Notes: generated from the letters alone by a model not told the origin. A stretch of 64,000 bases of DNA from Calliopsis andreniformis (GCF_051401765.1 NW_027480440.1:1302001-1366000), one strand, 5' to 3'. Positions 14,301-26,731 are shown, counted from the first letter of the stretch. A program made the numbers and translations.

Positions 14301-17300
14301 CCTCAATCCTCAATTCTCAATCCTCAGCCCTCAGACCTCAGACCTCAAACCTCAATCCTCAACCCTCAGCCCTCATCGTCAATCCTCAAACCTCAATCCC
14401 CAATCCTCAATCGTCAATCCTCAATCCTCAATCATCAATCCTCAATACACAATCTTCAATCCTCAATCCTCAATCCTCAGTCCTCATCCTCAATTCTCCA
14501 TCTCAATCCTTAATCCTTAACCCTCAATCTTCAATCCTCAATCCTCAATCCTCAGTCCTCAAACCTCAGTCCTCAATCCTCAATCTTCGATCCTCAATAC
14601 TCAATCTTCAATCCTCAATCCTCAATCCTCAGTCCTTAATCCTCAATCTTCAATCCTCAATCCCCAGTCCTCAATCTTCAATCCTCAATGCCCAAACCTC
14701 CATCCTCAATCCTCAGTACTCAATCCTCAACCCTCAGACCTCGTCATCGATCCTCAACCCTCAATAATCAATCTGCAATCTTCAGTCATCAATACTCGAT
14801 CTTCAATCCTCAATCCTCAATACTGAATCCTCAATCCTCTATACTCAATCCCCAGTCCTCAGACCTCAATCTTCAATCCTCAATCCTCAATATTCAATCC
14901 TCAATGCCCAATCCTCCATCCTCAATCCTCAGTCCTCAATCCTCAACCCTCAGTCCTCGTCATCAATCCTCAACCCTCAATAACCAATCCGCAATCTTCA
15001 ATCATCAATACTCAATCTTCAATCCTCAATCCTCAATACTGAATCCTCAACCCTCAATACTCAATCCCCAGTCCTCAGTCCTCAATCTTCAATACTCAAT
15101 CCTCAATCCTCAATCCTCAGTCCACGATCCTAAATCCGCAATCCTCAATACTCAATATTTAATCCTCAATACTCATCTTCAATCCTCAATCCTCAATCCT
15201 CAATCCTCAATCCTCAATCATCAATCCTCAATCTTCAATACTCAATCCTCAATCCTCAATCCTCAATCCTCAATACTCAACCATCAATCCTCAACTCTCA
15301 ATACTCAATAGAATATCCTGAATTCTCAGGATTCAATACTCAAACCTCAAACCTCAAACCTCAGTCCTCATCCTCAATCCTCAACACTCAATCCACACTC
15401 CTCAACCCTCAATCCTCAACACTCAATCTTCAATCCTCAATCCTCAACCCTCAATCCTCAGTCCTCAGTCCTCAGTCATCAATCCTCAATCCTCATTCCT
15501 CAATCCTAAATCCTCAATCATCAATCCTCAATCTTCAATACTCAATCCTCAATCCTCAATCCTGGATCCTCAATACTAAAGCATCAATCCTCAATTCTCA
15601 ATACTCAATAGAACATCCTGAATTCTCAGGATTCAATACTCAAACCTCAAACCTCAAACCTCAGCCATCATCCTCAATCCTCAATCCTCAATCGTCAATC
15701 CTCAACCTTCAATCCTCAACACTCAACCTTCAACCCTCAATCCTCAATCCTCAATCGTCAATCCGCAATCCTCCATGCTCAGTCATCAATCCTCAACCTT
15801 CAATACTCAATCCTCAATCCTCAATCCTCAATCCCCAACCCTCAATCCTCATTCCTCAAAGCTCAATCCCCAAACCTCGGTCCTCATCCTCAATTCTCAA
15901 TCCTCAATCCGCAATCCTCAAACCACAACCCTCAACTGCCAGTCGTCGTCCTCAACACTCAACCCTCAATCCTCAATCCTGAATCGTCAATCATCAATAC
16001 TCAATCCTCAATCCTCAATCCTCAATCCTCAATCCTCAATCCTCAATCCTCATTCCTCAAACCTCAATCCTCAATCCTCAATCCTTAATCCTCAATTTTG
16101 AATCCTCAATCCCCAGTCCTCAATCTTCAATCCTCAATGCTCAATCCTCAATCCTCAATCCTCAGTCCTCAATCAACAATCCTCAATCCTCAATCCTCAA
16201 TCCTCAATCTTCAATCCTCAATCTTCAATACTCAATCCTCAATCCTCAATCCTCCATCCTCAATCCTCAATCCTCAACCTTCAATCCTCAATACTCAATC
16301 ATCAATCCTCAATTCTCAATCCTCAATCCTCAACCCTCAATCCTCAATCGTCAGTCTTCAATCCTCAATACCCAATCTTCAATCCTCAATCCTGAATCCT
16401 CAATCCTCAATCCTCATTCTTCAATCCTCAATCCTCAATCCTCAATTCTCTATACTCAATCCTCAGACCTCAGTCCTCAAACCTCAATCCTCAACCCTCA
16501 GCCCTCATCCACAATCCTCAATACTCAACCTCAATCCTCAATCTTCAATCCTCAATACACAATCTTCAATCCTCAATCCTCAGTCCTCAAACCTCAATTC
16601 TGAATCCTCAATCCTGAATCCTCAATCTTCAGCCCTCAGTCCTCAACAATCAGTTGTCAATCCTCAATCCTCAACAGAATATCCACAATTCAAAGTTTTC
16701 AATACCCAATACTCAATCCGCAATCTTCAAATCTCTATCCACAAACATCAATTCTGATCACTCAACCATCAACACTCAGTCCTCAATGTTCAATCCTCAA
16801 TCCTCAACTCTCAATCTTCAATCCTCAATACTGAATCTTCAATCCTTAATCCTCAATCCTCAATCCTCAATCCTCAGACCCCAATCCCCAATCCTCAATC
16901 CTCAATCCTCATTCTTCAATCCTCAATACCCAATCCTGAACCTTCAATCCTCAATCCTCAATTCTCAATCCTCAATCCTCAGTCCTCAGACTTCAAACCT
17001 CAATCCTCAACCCTCAGCCCTCATCGTCAGTCCTCAAACCTAAATCCTCAATCCTCAATCGTCAATCCTCAATCCTCAATCTTCAATCCTCAATACTCAA
17101 TCTTCAATCCTCAATCCTCAATCCTCAATCCTCAATATTCAATCCTCAATACCCAATTTTCAATACTCAATCCGCAATCATCATACCGCAATCCTCAATC
17201 CTCAGTCATCAATCCTCAATCTTCAATACTCAATGGTCAATCCTCAGTCCTCAATACTCAATCGTCAATCCTCAGTCCTCAATCCTCAATCCTCAATCCT

Positions 17301-19288
17301 CGTACCTCAAACCTCAATCCTCAATCCTCAATCCTCATTCTTCAATCCTCAATACCCAATCCTCAATCTTCAATCCTCAATCCTCAATCCTCAATTCTCA
17401 ATCCTCAATCCTCAGTCCTCAGTCCTCAAACCTCAATCCTCAATCCTCAATCCTCAATCCTCAATACTCATTCCTCAAACCTCAATCCTCAAACCTCAGT
17501 CCTCATCCTCAATTCTCAATCCTCAATCCTCAATCCTCAATCCTCAATCTTCAATCCTCAATCCTCAATCCTCAATTCTCAATCCTCAGCCCTCAGACCT
17601 CAGACCTCAAACCTCAATCCTCAACCCTCAGCCCTCATCGTCAATCCTCAAACCTCAGTCCTCAATCCTCAATCGTCAATCCTCAATCCTCAATCATCAA
17701 TCCCCAATACTCAATCTTCAATCCTCAATCCTCAATCCTCAGTCCTCATCCTCAATTCTCCATCTCAATCCTCAATCCTTAACCCTCAATCTTCAATCCT
17801 CAATAATCAATATCCAATCCTAGATCCCCAATCCCCAATCCTCAATCCTTACTCTTCAATCTTCAATCCTCAATCCCCAGTCCCCAATCTTCAACCCTCA
17901 ATGCTCAATCCTCAATCCTCAATCCTCAGTCCTCTATCCTCAATCCTCAATCCTCAATCCTCAGTCCTCAATCAACAATCCTCAATCCTCAATCCTCAAT
18001 CCTCAATCTTCAATCCTCAATCTTCAATACTCAATCCTCAATCCTCAATCCTCAATCCTCAATCCTCAATCCTCAACCTTCAGCCCTCATCCTCAATCCT
18101 CAATACTCAACCTCAATCCTCAATCTTCAATCCTCAATACACAATCTTCAATCCTCAATCCTCAGTCCTCAAACCTCAATTCTGAATCCTCAATCCTGAA
18201 TCCTCAATCATCAGCCCTCAGTCCTCAACAATCAGTTGTCAATCCTCAATCCTCAACAGAATATCCACAATTCACAGTTTTCAATACCCAATACTCAATC
18301 TGCAATCTTCAAATCTCTATCCACAAACATCAATTCTGATCACTCAACCATCAACACTCAGTCCTCAGTGTTCAATCCTCAATCCTCAACTCTCAATCTT
18401 CAATCCTCAATACTGAATCTTCAATCCTCAATCCTCAATACTCAATCCTCAATCCTCAGACCCCAATCCCCAATCCTCAATCCTCAATCCTCATTCTTCA
18501 GTCCTCAATACCCAATCCTCAATCTTCAATCCTCAATCCTCAATTCTCAATCCTCAATCCTCAGTCCTCAGACTTCAAACCTCAATCCTCAACCCTGAGC
18601 CCTCATCGTCAGTCCTCAAACCTCAATCCTCAACCCTCAATCGTCAATCCTCAATCCTCAATCTGCAATCCTCAATACTCAATCTTCAATCCTCAATCCT
18701 CAATCCTCAATCCTCAATATTCAATCCTCAATACCCAACTTTCAATACTCAATCCGCAATCATCATACCGCAATCCTCAATCCTCAGTCATCAATCCTCA
18801 ATCTTCAATACTCAATGGTCAATCCTCAGTCCTCAATACTCAATCGTCAATCCTCAGTCCTCAATCCTCAATCCTCAATCCTCGTACCTCAAACCTCAAT
18901 CCTCAATCCTCAACCCTCATTCTTCAATCCTCAATACCCAATCCTCAATCTTCAATCCTCAATCCCCAATCCTCACTTCTCAATCCTCAATCCTCAGTCC
19001 TCAGTCCTCAATCTTCAGTCCTCAATCCTCAATCCTCAATCCCCAATCTTCAGTCCTCAATCCCCAATCCTCAATCCTCAATCCTCAATCCTCAATCCTC
19101 AAACCTCAACATTCTACACACAACCCTCAACCATCAATCCTCAGTACTCAACTATCAACCCTCAGTTTTCAATACTCAATAGAATATTCTGAATTCTCAG
19201 GATTCTATACTCATTCCACAATACTCAATCATCAAATCTCAATCCTCAATCATCAATCCTCAACACTCAATCCTCAAACATCTGTCCT

Positions 19289-19293
19289 CATTC
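19289..19293 (+). other. Paralogous empty insertion site (CATTC once)
   Basis: The block CATCTGTCCTCATTCTTCAA is present here without an element. In the two occupied sites the LTR is inserted after CATTC and CATTC is repeated. Other empty forms are at 34,702, 42,330, 46,238 and 61,421. These give a direct pre-insertion reference. Confidence 0.9.
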
Positions 19294-19564
19294 TTCAATC
19301 CTCAATCCTCAATCCTCAATCCCCTAACGTCAACCCTCAATCCTCTATCCTCTGTCCTCAGTCTTCAATCCTCAATACTCAATCTCCAATCCCCAGTCCT
19401 CAATCCTCAATCATCAATCCTCAATCCTGAATCTTCAATCCTCAATCACCAATACTCAAACTTCAATCCTCAATACTCAATCTTCAATCCTCAATCCTCA
19501 ATTCTCAATTCTCAATCCTCAATCCTCAATCCTCTATCGTCAATCCTCAATCCCCAATACTCAA

Positions 19565-20516
19565 TCTTCCGTCCTCAATCCTCAATCTTCAATCCTCAAT
19601 CGTCAATCCTCAATCCCCAACCCTCTATCCTCAATCCTCAATCCTCAATCCTTAATCCTCAATCCTCAATCCTCAATCTTCAATCCCCAATACTCAATCT
19701 TCAATCCTCAATCCTCTATCCCCAGTCCTAAATCTTCAATCGTCAATGCTCAATAATCAGTCCTCAACCCTCAGTCCTCAATCCTCAATCCTCAATCCTC
19801 AATTCTCAATACTCAATAGAATATCCTGAATTCTCAGTTTTCACGACTCAATCCTCAATCTTCAATATTCAAGTCTCCATCCACGAACATAAATTCTCAT
19901 CACTCAACCCTCAACACTCAGTCCTCAATCTTCAATCCTCAATCCTCAATACTCAATCTTCAATCCTCAATCCTCAATTCTCAATTCTCAATCCTCAATC
20001 CTCAATCCTCAATCGTCAATCCTCAATCCCCAATACTCAATCTTCCGTCCTCAATCCTCAACCCTCAATCCTCAATCGTCAATCCTCAATCCCCAATCCT
20101 CTATCCTCAATCCTCAATCCTCAATCCTTAATCCTCAATCCTCAATCCTCAATCTTCAATCCCCAATACTCAATCTTCAATCCTCAATCCTCTATCCCCA
20201 GTCCTAAATCTTCAATCGTCAATGCTCAATAATCAGTCCTCAATCCTCAGTCCTCAATCCTCAATCCTCAATCCTCAATTCTCAATACTCAATAGAATAT
20301 CCTGAATTCTCAGTTTTCACGACTCAATCCTCAATCTTCAATATTCAAGTCTCCATCCACGAACATCAATTCTCATCACTCAACCCTCAACACTCAGTTC
20401 TCAACCTTCAATTCTCAATCCTCAATCCTCAATCTTCAATCCTCAATACTTAATCTTCAATCCTCAATATTCGGCAAACAACCGTCAAACATCAATCCTC
20501 AATACTCAACCATCAA
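19565..20516 (+). repeat. 476-bp direct repeats (two units)
   Basis: The rare string TCTTCCGTCC occurs at 19,565 and 20,041, and the linker start TAGAATATCC at 19,817 and 20,293. Both pairs are 476 bp (68 heptamers) apart, and the variant units between them match in order. The pair is repeated in copy 2 about 26,949 bp to the right. Confidence 0.75.
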
Positions 20517-20640
20517 TCCTCAATTCTCAGTACTCAATAGAATATCCTGAATTCTCAGTTTTCAATACTCAATCCTCAATCTTCAATCTTCAAGTCTCCA
20601 TCCACAAACATCAATTATCATCACTCAAACCTCAACACTC

Positions 20641-21280
20641 AGGCCCCAATCCTCAATCTTCAATCCTCAATCCTCAATACTCAATCCTCAGTCCTCAGTC
20701 CTCAATCTTCAATACTCAATCCTCAATCCCCAATCCTCAATCCTCAATCCTCAATCGTCAGTCTTCAATCCTCAATACACAATCTGCAATCCTCAGACCT
20801 CAATCCTCAATCCTCATTCCTCAAACCTCAATCCTCAACCTCAGTCCTCATCCTCCATCCTCAAACCTCAATCCTCAATCCTCAATCTTCAATCCTCAAT
20901 ACTCAACCTTCAATCCTCAATCCTCAATCCCCAATCCTCAATCCTAAATCCTCAATCGTCAGTCTTCAATCCTCAATACACAATCTGCAATCCTCAGACC
21001 TCAACCCTCAACCCTCAATCCTCATTCTTCAATCCTCAATACCCAATCCTCAATCTTCAACCCTCAATCCTCAATCCTGAACTCTCAATCCTCAATCCTC
21101 AGTCCTCAGTCCTCAAACCTCAATCCTCAACCCTCAGCCATCATCCTCAATCCTCAATCCTCGTTCCTCAATCCTCAATCCTCAATCCTCAATCCTCAAT
21201 AGTCAATCTCTAATCCTAGATCCTCAATCCCCAATCATCGATCCTTAATCCTCAATCTCCAATCCTCAATCCTCAATCCT
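20641..21280 (+). repeat. Roughly 640-bp higher-order repeat, copy at 20.6 kb (1,691-bp spacing)
   Basis: The block starting AGGCCCCAATCC and ending near the TCGTTCCTCA stretch recurs 1,691 bp downstream at 22,332-22,971. Rare variant units are shared, for example TCGTTCCTCA at 21,161 and 22,852. Further copies lie about 26,949 bp to the right, from about 47,590 and 49,281. It shows that the array evolves by duplication of blocks holding dozens of diverged heptamers, not by single-unit slippage. Confidence 0.8.
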
Positions 21281-21448
21281 CAATCCTTAATACTCAATCC
21301 TCAATCCTCAATCTTCAATCCCCAATACTCAATCTTCAATCCTCAATCCTCTATCCCCAGTCCTAAATCTTCAATCGTCAATGCTCAATAATCAGTCCTC
21401 AATCCTCAGTCCTCAATCCTCAATCCTCAATCCTCAATTCTCAATACT

Positions 21449-21556
21449 CAATAGAATATCCTGAATTCTCAGTTTTCACGACTCAATCCTCAATCTTCAA
21501 TATTCAAGTCTCCATCCACGAACATCAATTCTCATCACTCAACCCTCAACACTCAG
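21449..21556 (+). repeat. Non-heptameric linker module A (representative copy)
   Basis: This roughly 105-bp sequence interrupts the heptamers. It starts AGAATATCCTGAATTCTCAG, continues through TCAAGTCTCCATCCACGAAC, and ends CACTCAACCCTCAACACTCAG. Related copies, judged from the ATCCACAAACATCAATT stretch, lie near 3,530, 4,550, 7,690, 9,810, 11,610, 13,845, 16,738, 18,320, 19,878, 20,353, 20,600, 21,514, 21,759, 22,003, 22,290, 24,252, 24,615 and 25,343. The pattern repeats in the duplicate and near 63,134. A second class starts AGAATATCCACAATTCACAG and is preceded by CAATCAGTTG. In the copies with ...CAGGATTC, the start forms an inverted repeat with arms ATCCTGA/TCAGGAT around ATTC. The module looks like the anchor of the higher-order units; no function is shown. 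Confidence 0.8.
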
Positions 21557-21990
21557 TTCTCAACCTTCAATCCTCAATCCTCAATCCTCAATCTTCAATC
21601 CTCAATACTTAATCTTCAATCCTCAATATTCGGCAAACAACCGTCAAACATCAATCCTCAATACTCAACCATCAATCCTCAATTCTCAGTACTCAATAGA
21701 ATATCCTGAATTCTCAGTTTTCAATACTCAATCCTCAATCTTCAATATTCAAGTCTCCATCCACGAACATCAATTCTCATCACTCAACCCTCAACACTCA
21801 GTTCTCAACCTTCAATCCTCAATCCTCAATCCTCAATCTTCAATCCTCAATACTTAATCTTCAATCCTCAATATTCGGCAAACAACCGTCAAACATCAAT
21901 CCTCAATACTCAACCATCAATCCTCAATTCTCAGTACTCAATAGAATATCCTGAATTCTCAGTTTTCAATACTCAATCCTCAATCTTCAA
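21500..21990 (+). repeat. 245-bp direct repeats (two units)
   Basis: The distinctive string CGGCAAACAACCGTC occurs at 21,631 and 21,876, which is 245 bp or 35 heptamers apart, with a linker in each unit. A third copy at 20,472 lies farther off. These are among the shortest complete higher-order units in the window: one linker plus about 20 heptamers. Confidence 0.75.
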
Positions 21991-22331
21991 TCTTCAAGTC
22001 TCCATCCACAAACATCAATTATCATCACTCAAACCTCAACACTCAGTCCTGCATCTTCAATCCTCAATCCTCAATCCTCAATCTTCAATCCTCAATACTC
22101 AATCTTCAATCCTCAATCCTCAATCTTCAATCCTCAATACTTAATCTTCAATCCTCAATATTCAGCAAGCAACCCTCAACCATCAATCCTCAATACTCAA
22201 CCATCAATCGTCAATTCTCAGTACTCAATAGAATATCCTGAATTCTCAGTTTTCAATACTCAATACTCAATCTGCAATCTTCAAATCTCTATGCACAAAC
22301 GTCAATTCTCATCACTGACCCCTCAACACTC

Positions 22332-22971
22332 AGGCCCCAATCCTCAATCTTCAATCCTCAATCCTCAATACTCAATCCTCAGTCCTCAGTCCTCAATCTT
22401 CAATACTCAATCCTCAATCCCCAATCCTCAATCCTCAATCCTCAATCGTCAGTCTTCAATCCTCAATACACAATCTGCAATCCTCAGACCTCAATCCTCA
22501 ATCCTCATTCCTCAAACCTCAATCCTCAACCTCAGTCCTCATCCTCCATCCTCAAACCTCAATCCTCAATCCTCAATCTTCAATCCTCAATACTCAACCT
22601 TCAATCCTCAATCCTCAATCCCCAATCCTCAATCCTAAATCCTCAATCGTCAGTCTTCAATCCTCAATACACAATCTGCAATCCTCAGACCTCAACCCTC
22701 AACCCTCAATCCTCATTCTTCAATCCTCAATACCCAATCCTCAATCTTCAACCCTCAATCCTCAATCCTGAATTCTCAATCCTCAATCCTCAGTCCTCAG
22801 TCCTCAAACCTCAATCCTCAACCCTCAGCCATCATCCTCAATCCTCAATCCTCGTTCCTCAATCCTCAATCCTCAATCCTCAATCCTCAATAGTCAATCT
22901 CCAATCCTAGATCCTCAATCCCCAATCATCAATCCTTAATCCTCAATCTCCAATCCTCAATCCTCAATCCT
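22332..22971 (+). repeat. Roughly 640-bp higher-order repeat, copy at 22.3 kb
   Basis: Partner of the block at 20,641-21,280 at 1,691-bp spacing, with the same order of rare variants. It starts just after a linker whose conserved ATCCACAAACATC stretch reads ATGCACAAACGTC. Confidence 0.78.
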
Positions 22972-23639
22972 CAATCTTCAATACTCAATCCTCAATCCTC
23001 AATCCTCAATCCTCAATCCTCAATACTCAATCTTCAATCCTCAATCCTCAATCCTCAATCCTCAACCCTCAGCCCTCATCTTCACTCCTCAATCCTGAAT
23101 CCTCAATCCGCAATCTTCAATCCTCAATACTCAGTCTTCAATCCTCAATCCTCAATCCTCAATCGTCAGTCCTCAATCCGCAATCATCAATCCTCAATCT
23201 TGAATACTCATTCCTCAATCCTCAATCCTCAATCCTCAATCCTCAATCTTCAATCCTCAACACTCAAACCTCAATCTTCAATCCTCAATACTCAATCCTC
23301 AATCCTCAATACTCAACCATCAATCCTCAATCCTCAATACTCAACAGAATATCCTGAATTCTCAGTATTCAATACTCGAACCTCAATCCTCAACCCTCAG
23401 CCCTCATCCTGCATCCTCAATCCTCAATCCTCAATCCTCAATAGTCAATCTCCAATCCTAGATCCTCAATCCCCAATCCTCAATCCTTAATCCTCAATCT
23501 TCAATCCTCAATCCTCAATCTTCAATACTCAATCCTCAATCCTCAATCCTCAATCCTCAATACTCAATCTTCAATCCTCAATCCTCAATCCTCAATCCTC
23601 AATCCTCAATTCTCAATCCTCAACCCTCAGTCCCCGTCC

Positions 23640-24160
23640 TCAATCCTCATCCCTCAATCCTCAATCCTCAATCCTCAATCCTCAATCCTCAATCCTCAAT
23701 GATGAATACTCAATCTTCAATCCTCAATCCTCAATCCCTGATCGTCAATCCTCAGTCCTCAATCTTCAATCCTCAATCTCCTATCCTCAATCCTCAAGCG
23801 TCAATCCTCAATCCTCAATCCTCAACCCTCAATCCCCAGTCCTCAATCTTCAATCCTCAATCCTCAATCCTCAATCCTCAATTCTCAATCCTCAACCCTC
23901 AGTCCCCGTCCTCAATCCTCATCCCTCAATCCTCAATCCTCAATCCTCAATCCTCAATGATGAATACTCAATCTTCAATCCTCAATCCTCAATCCCTGAT
24001 CGTCAATCCTCAGTCCTCAATCTTCAATCCTCAATCTCCTATCCTCAATCCTCAAGCGTCAATCCTCAATCCTCAATCCTCAACCCTCAATCCCCAGTCC
24101 TCAAACCTCAGTCCTGAAACCGCAATCCTGAATTCTCAATTTTCAGCCCTCAGTCCTCTG
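23640..24160 (+). repeat. 258-bp direct repeats (two units)
   Basis: GATGAATACTC with the following block occurs at 23,701 and 23,959, and again at 50,420 and 50,678 in the large duplicate. The spacing of 258 is not a multiple of seven because both units contain shortened repeats (around CATCCCTC and CCCCGTCC). The phase slips are therefore inherited with the block. Confidence 0.75.
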
Positions 24161-25794
24161 CAATCAATTGTCAATCATCAATCCTCAATAGAATATCCTT
24201 AATTCACAGTTCTCAATACTCAATCCTCACTCTTCAATCTTCAAATATCAATCCACAAACATCAATTCTCAGCCCTCGACACTCAACACTCAGTCCTCAA
24301 TCTTCAATCCTCAAACCTCAATCCTGAGTATTCAATCCTGAATACTCAATCTTCAATCCACAATCCTCAATACTCAATCCTCAATCGTCAATCCTCACTA
24401 CTCAATCCTCACTCTTCAATCCTCAATACTCAATCTTCAATCCTCAATCCTCAATCCTCAATCCTCAGTCCTCAATCCTCAATATTCAACAAACAACCCT
24501 CAACCATCAATCCTCATTACTCAACCATCAATCCTCAATTTTCAGTACTCAATAGAATATCCTGAATTCTCAGTTTTCAATACTCAATCCTCAATCTTCA
24601 ATCTTCAAGTCTCCATCCACAAACATCAATTCTCATCACTCAACCCTGAACACTCAGTCCTGAATCTTCAATGCTCAATCCTCAATCCTCAATCTTCAAT
24701 CCTCAGTACTCAATCTTCAATCCTCAATCCTCAATCCTCAATCCTCAATCCTCAATCCTCAGTCATGAATGCTCAATCTTCAATACTCAATCCTCAATCC
24801 TCAATCCTCAATCCTCAATCTTCAATCCTCAATCCTCATTCCTCAGTCCTCAATCCTCAACGCTCAGTCCTCATCCTCAATTCTCGATTCTCTATCCTCA
24901 GTCCTCAATTATCAATCTTCAAACCTCAATATTCAACACACAACACTCAGCCATCAATTCTCAATACTCAACCATCAATCCTCAAATCTCTATACTCAAT
25001 AGAATATCCAGAATTCTCATGGTTCAATACTCAATCCACAATATTCAATAATCAAATCCCAATCCTCAAACATCAATTCTCAACACTCAATCTTCAACAC
25101 TCAGTCCTCTCTCTTCAATCCTCCATCCTCAATCCTCTATCCTCAAGCGTCAATCCTGAATCCTCAATCCTCATCCCTCAATCCTCAGAGCTCAAACCGC
25201 AATTCCGAATCCTCAATCCTGAATGCTCAATCTTCATCCCTCAATCCGCAACAATCAGTTGCCAATTCTCAATGCTCAATAGAATATCATCAATTCACAG
25301 TTTTCAATACTCAATCCCCAATCTTCAATCTTCAAATCTCAATCCACAAACATCAACTCTCATCACTCTACCCTCAACACTCAGTCCTCAATCTTCAATC
25401 CTCAATCCTCAATCCTCAAACTTCAATCCTCAATACTCAATCTTCGATCCTCAATCCTCAATTCTCAATCCTCAATCCTCAATCCTCAATCGTCAATCCT
25501 CAATCCCCAATCCTCAATCTTCAGTCCTCAATCCTCAATCCTCAATCCCCAATCTTCAGTCCTCAATCCCCAATCCTCAATCCTCAATCCTCAATCCTCA
25601 ATCCTCAAACCTCAATATTCTACACACAACCCTCAACCATCAATCCTCAATACTCAACTATCAATCCTCAGTTTTCAATACTCAATAGAATATCCTGAAT
25701 TCTCAGGATTCTATACTCATTCCACAATACTCAGTCATCAAATCTCAATCCTCAATCATCAATCCTCAACACTCAATCCTCAAACATCTGTCCT

Positions 25795-25799
25795 CATTC
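25795..25799 (+). other. Target-site duplication, left, copy 1 (CATTC)
   Basis: CATTC abuts the LTR end here and again at 33,365-33,369. A 5-bp duplication is usual for BEL/Pao integration. The unoccupied form of this site, with CATTC once inside the same surrounding block, can be read at 19,289-19,293 and 34,702-34,706. This confirms the element's ends. Confidence 0.95.
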
Positions 25800-25816
25800 T
25801 GTTTTTTAGCACAAAT

Positions 25817-25872
25817 TTCACGGTAAACTTCACGTTATTTTAAATTGTAACGCGAGTTACCACCACCGTGAA
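25817..25872. promoter_or_regulatory. Nested inverted repeat at the LTR end (possible RNA hairpin)
   Basis: Outer arms TTCACGGT (25,817-25,824) and ACCGTGAA (25,865-25,872) enclose inner arms AACT/AGTT and CGTTA/TAACG around an AT-rich loop. It lies in the last 80 bp of the LTR in element sense, a region that would be in the leader of the genomic RNA. It may be a packaging or polyadenylation-control structure; this is inferred from position only. It occurs in all four LTRs. Confidence 0.45.
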
Positions 25873-26335
25873 GTTGCGTAAATTCCTTCTTCCCGGTTAG
25901 GGTTAGAAGGATGTTAAATTGTTCCAACACGATTATTAGTTGCAAATGTATATAATTTCAATTCACTGGTTGTACAATTGGATTTGTAGTTTTGTTTGGA
26001 AGGCTCCAAAGGCTTATTATACAGAATTTACTGAAACTGAAGCTGAGGACGTCTCGCGACTTCAACGATGTCGATTCAGAAAAAATGACCGAATAATAAT
26101 TGAACGAATACTCTGAAGTATCCTTTTTGAATAACTTCGCCTTTCTCCTTCCATATCAAATCGTCAGCAAGAGCCGCAGAGCATATTCCAGCGAGGTAGG
26201 CCTTGACCTAAGTGACCAATTAGTAAACGTTTGGGGTTTATCTAATGGAAATATACTGAATTGTTCAGCAAATCAGCTCGCTGGACATTTCCCATGTAGG
26301 CTAGCCGAAAACCCAGCAGCTGTGGTGCACGCATG

Positions 26336-26355
26336 AGTCGTCAACGTTGACGACT
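26336..26355. promoter_or_regulatory. 20-bp perfect palindrome in the LTR
   Basis: AGTCGTCAACGTTGACGACT equals its own reverse complement. It sits mid-LTR and is present in all four LTRs (also 32,979, 53,055 and 59,698). A dimeric transcription-factor site or an RNA hairpin are both possible; the function is unknown. Confidence 0.55.
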
Positions 26356-26721
26356 TCAATTCTCATGTTTGAGCGTGCTTTTTGAGTATTTGATCAGAGC
26401 GAGCCGGAAATACCCCAGGCACGAGCCATGTTTGGCTCAGAAAACCCTACGATGGGTCATATCTTTGAGATATGTGGTCATGGTGACCGGTGGTACCTAG
26501 GGTATGGTTACGTTAGATGGCTTGGAACCCCTGATGGGGTTCGACTCTGATCTTTTTGATTCGTGCACCACATGAGGTTAGCTTACGACATGGAGGAGAA
26601 AGTCATGTTAATATTCAGAGCCAATGTCGCCGAGAAGGTTTGAATGTTTATTCAAATCGGCTATAGATATGATTACTGTTTCTTAGTAATTTCGCGTCAG
26701 GTTGGTCGATATCGCGAAACA

Positions 26722-26731
26722 TCCTCCCCCC
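26722..26731 (-). other. Polypurine tract, copy 1
   Basis: The minus strand reads GGGGGGAGGA directly before the TG of the 3' LTR, the usual position and composition of the plus-strand primer. The 84 bp between it and the pol stop hold nothing recognisable. Confidence 0.88.

Larger units (their letters stand above)
1..25799. repeat. Heptanucleotide satellite array, left segment, (TCAATCC)n
   Basis: The whole stretch is built of 7-bp units with consensus TCAATCC on the + strand. Common single-base variants are TCAATAC, TCAATCT, TCAGTCC, TCAACCC, TCAAACC, CCAATCC and TCATTCC, and there are occasional 6-bp units (TCATCC). The + strand is almost free of G, and the minus strand, (GGATTGA)n, is almost free of C. 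Non-heptameric linkers recur every few hundred bases. No tRNA, rRNA or host coding region is visible. The + strand open frames here encode degenerate SILNPQS repeats and are a by-product of the period. The left edge of the array lies outside the window. The length and higher-order structure suit centromeric or pericentromeric satellite, but nothing in the sequence proves that location. Confidence 0.97.
25800..26721 (-). repeat. 3' LTR of BEL/Pao copy 1
   Basis: 922 bp, identical to the 5' LTR except for one base (T at 26,020). It directly follows the polypurine tract in the element's orientation. It would carry the polyadenylation site; an AATAAA occurs on the minus strand at 26,647-26,652, but near the start of the LTR in element sense, so its use is unproven. 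A 78-codon TTG-started frame on the + strand inside the LTR is antisense to the element and is not called a gene. Confidence 0.96.

Noticed and set aside
24765..25688. The 307-codon frame as a possible expressed gene
   Set aside because: Its duplicate at 51,484 is cut to 84 codons by one base change, which fits neutral drift in satellite.
1..25799. CRISPR array
   Set aside because: The repeats are 7-bp satellite with diverged neighbours. There are no unique spacers of constant length and no cas genes, and the eukaryotic retroelement context argues against it.
26100..26336. 78-codon frame found in all four LTRs
   Set aside because: It starts with TTG, runs antisense to the element, and recurs only because LTRs are copies.
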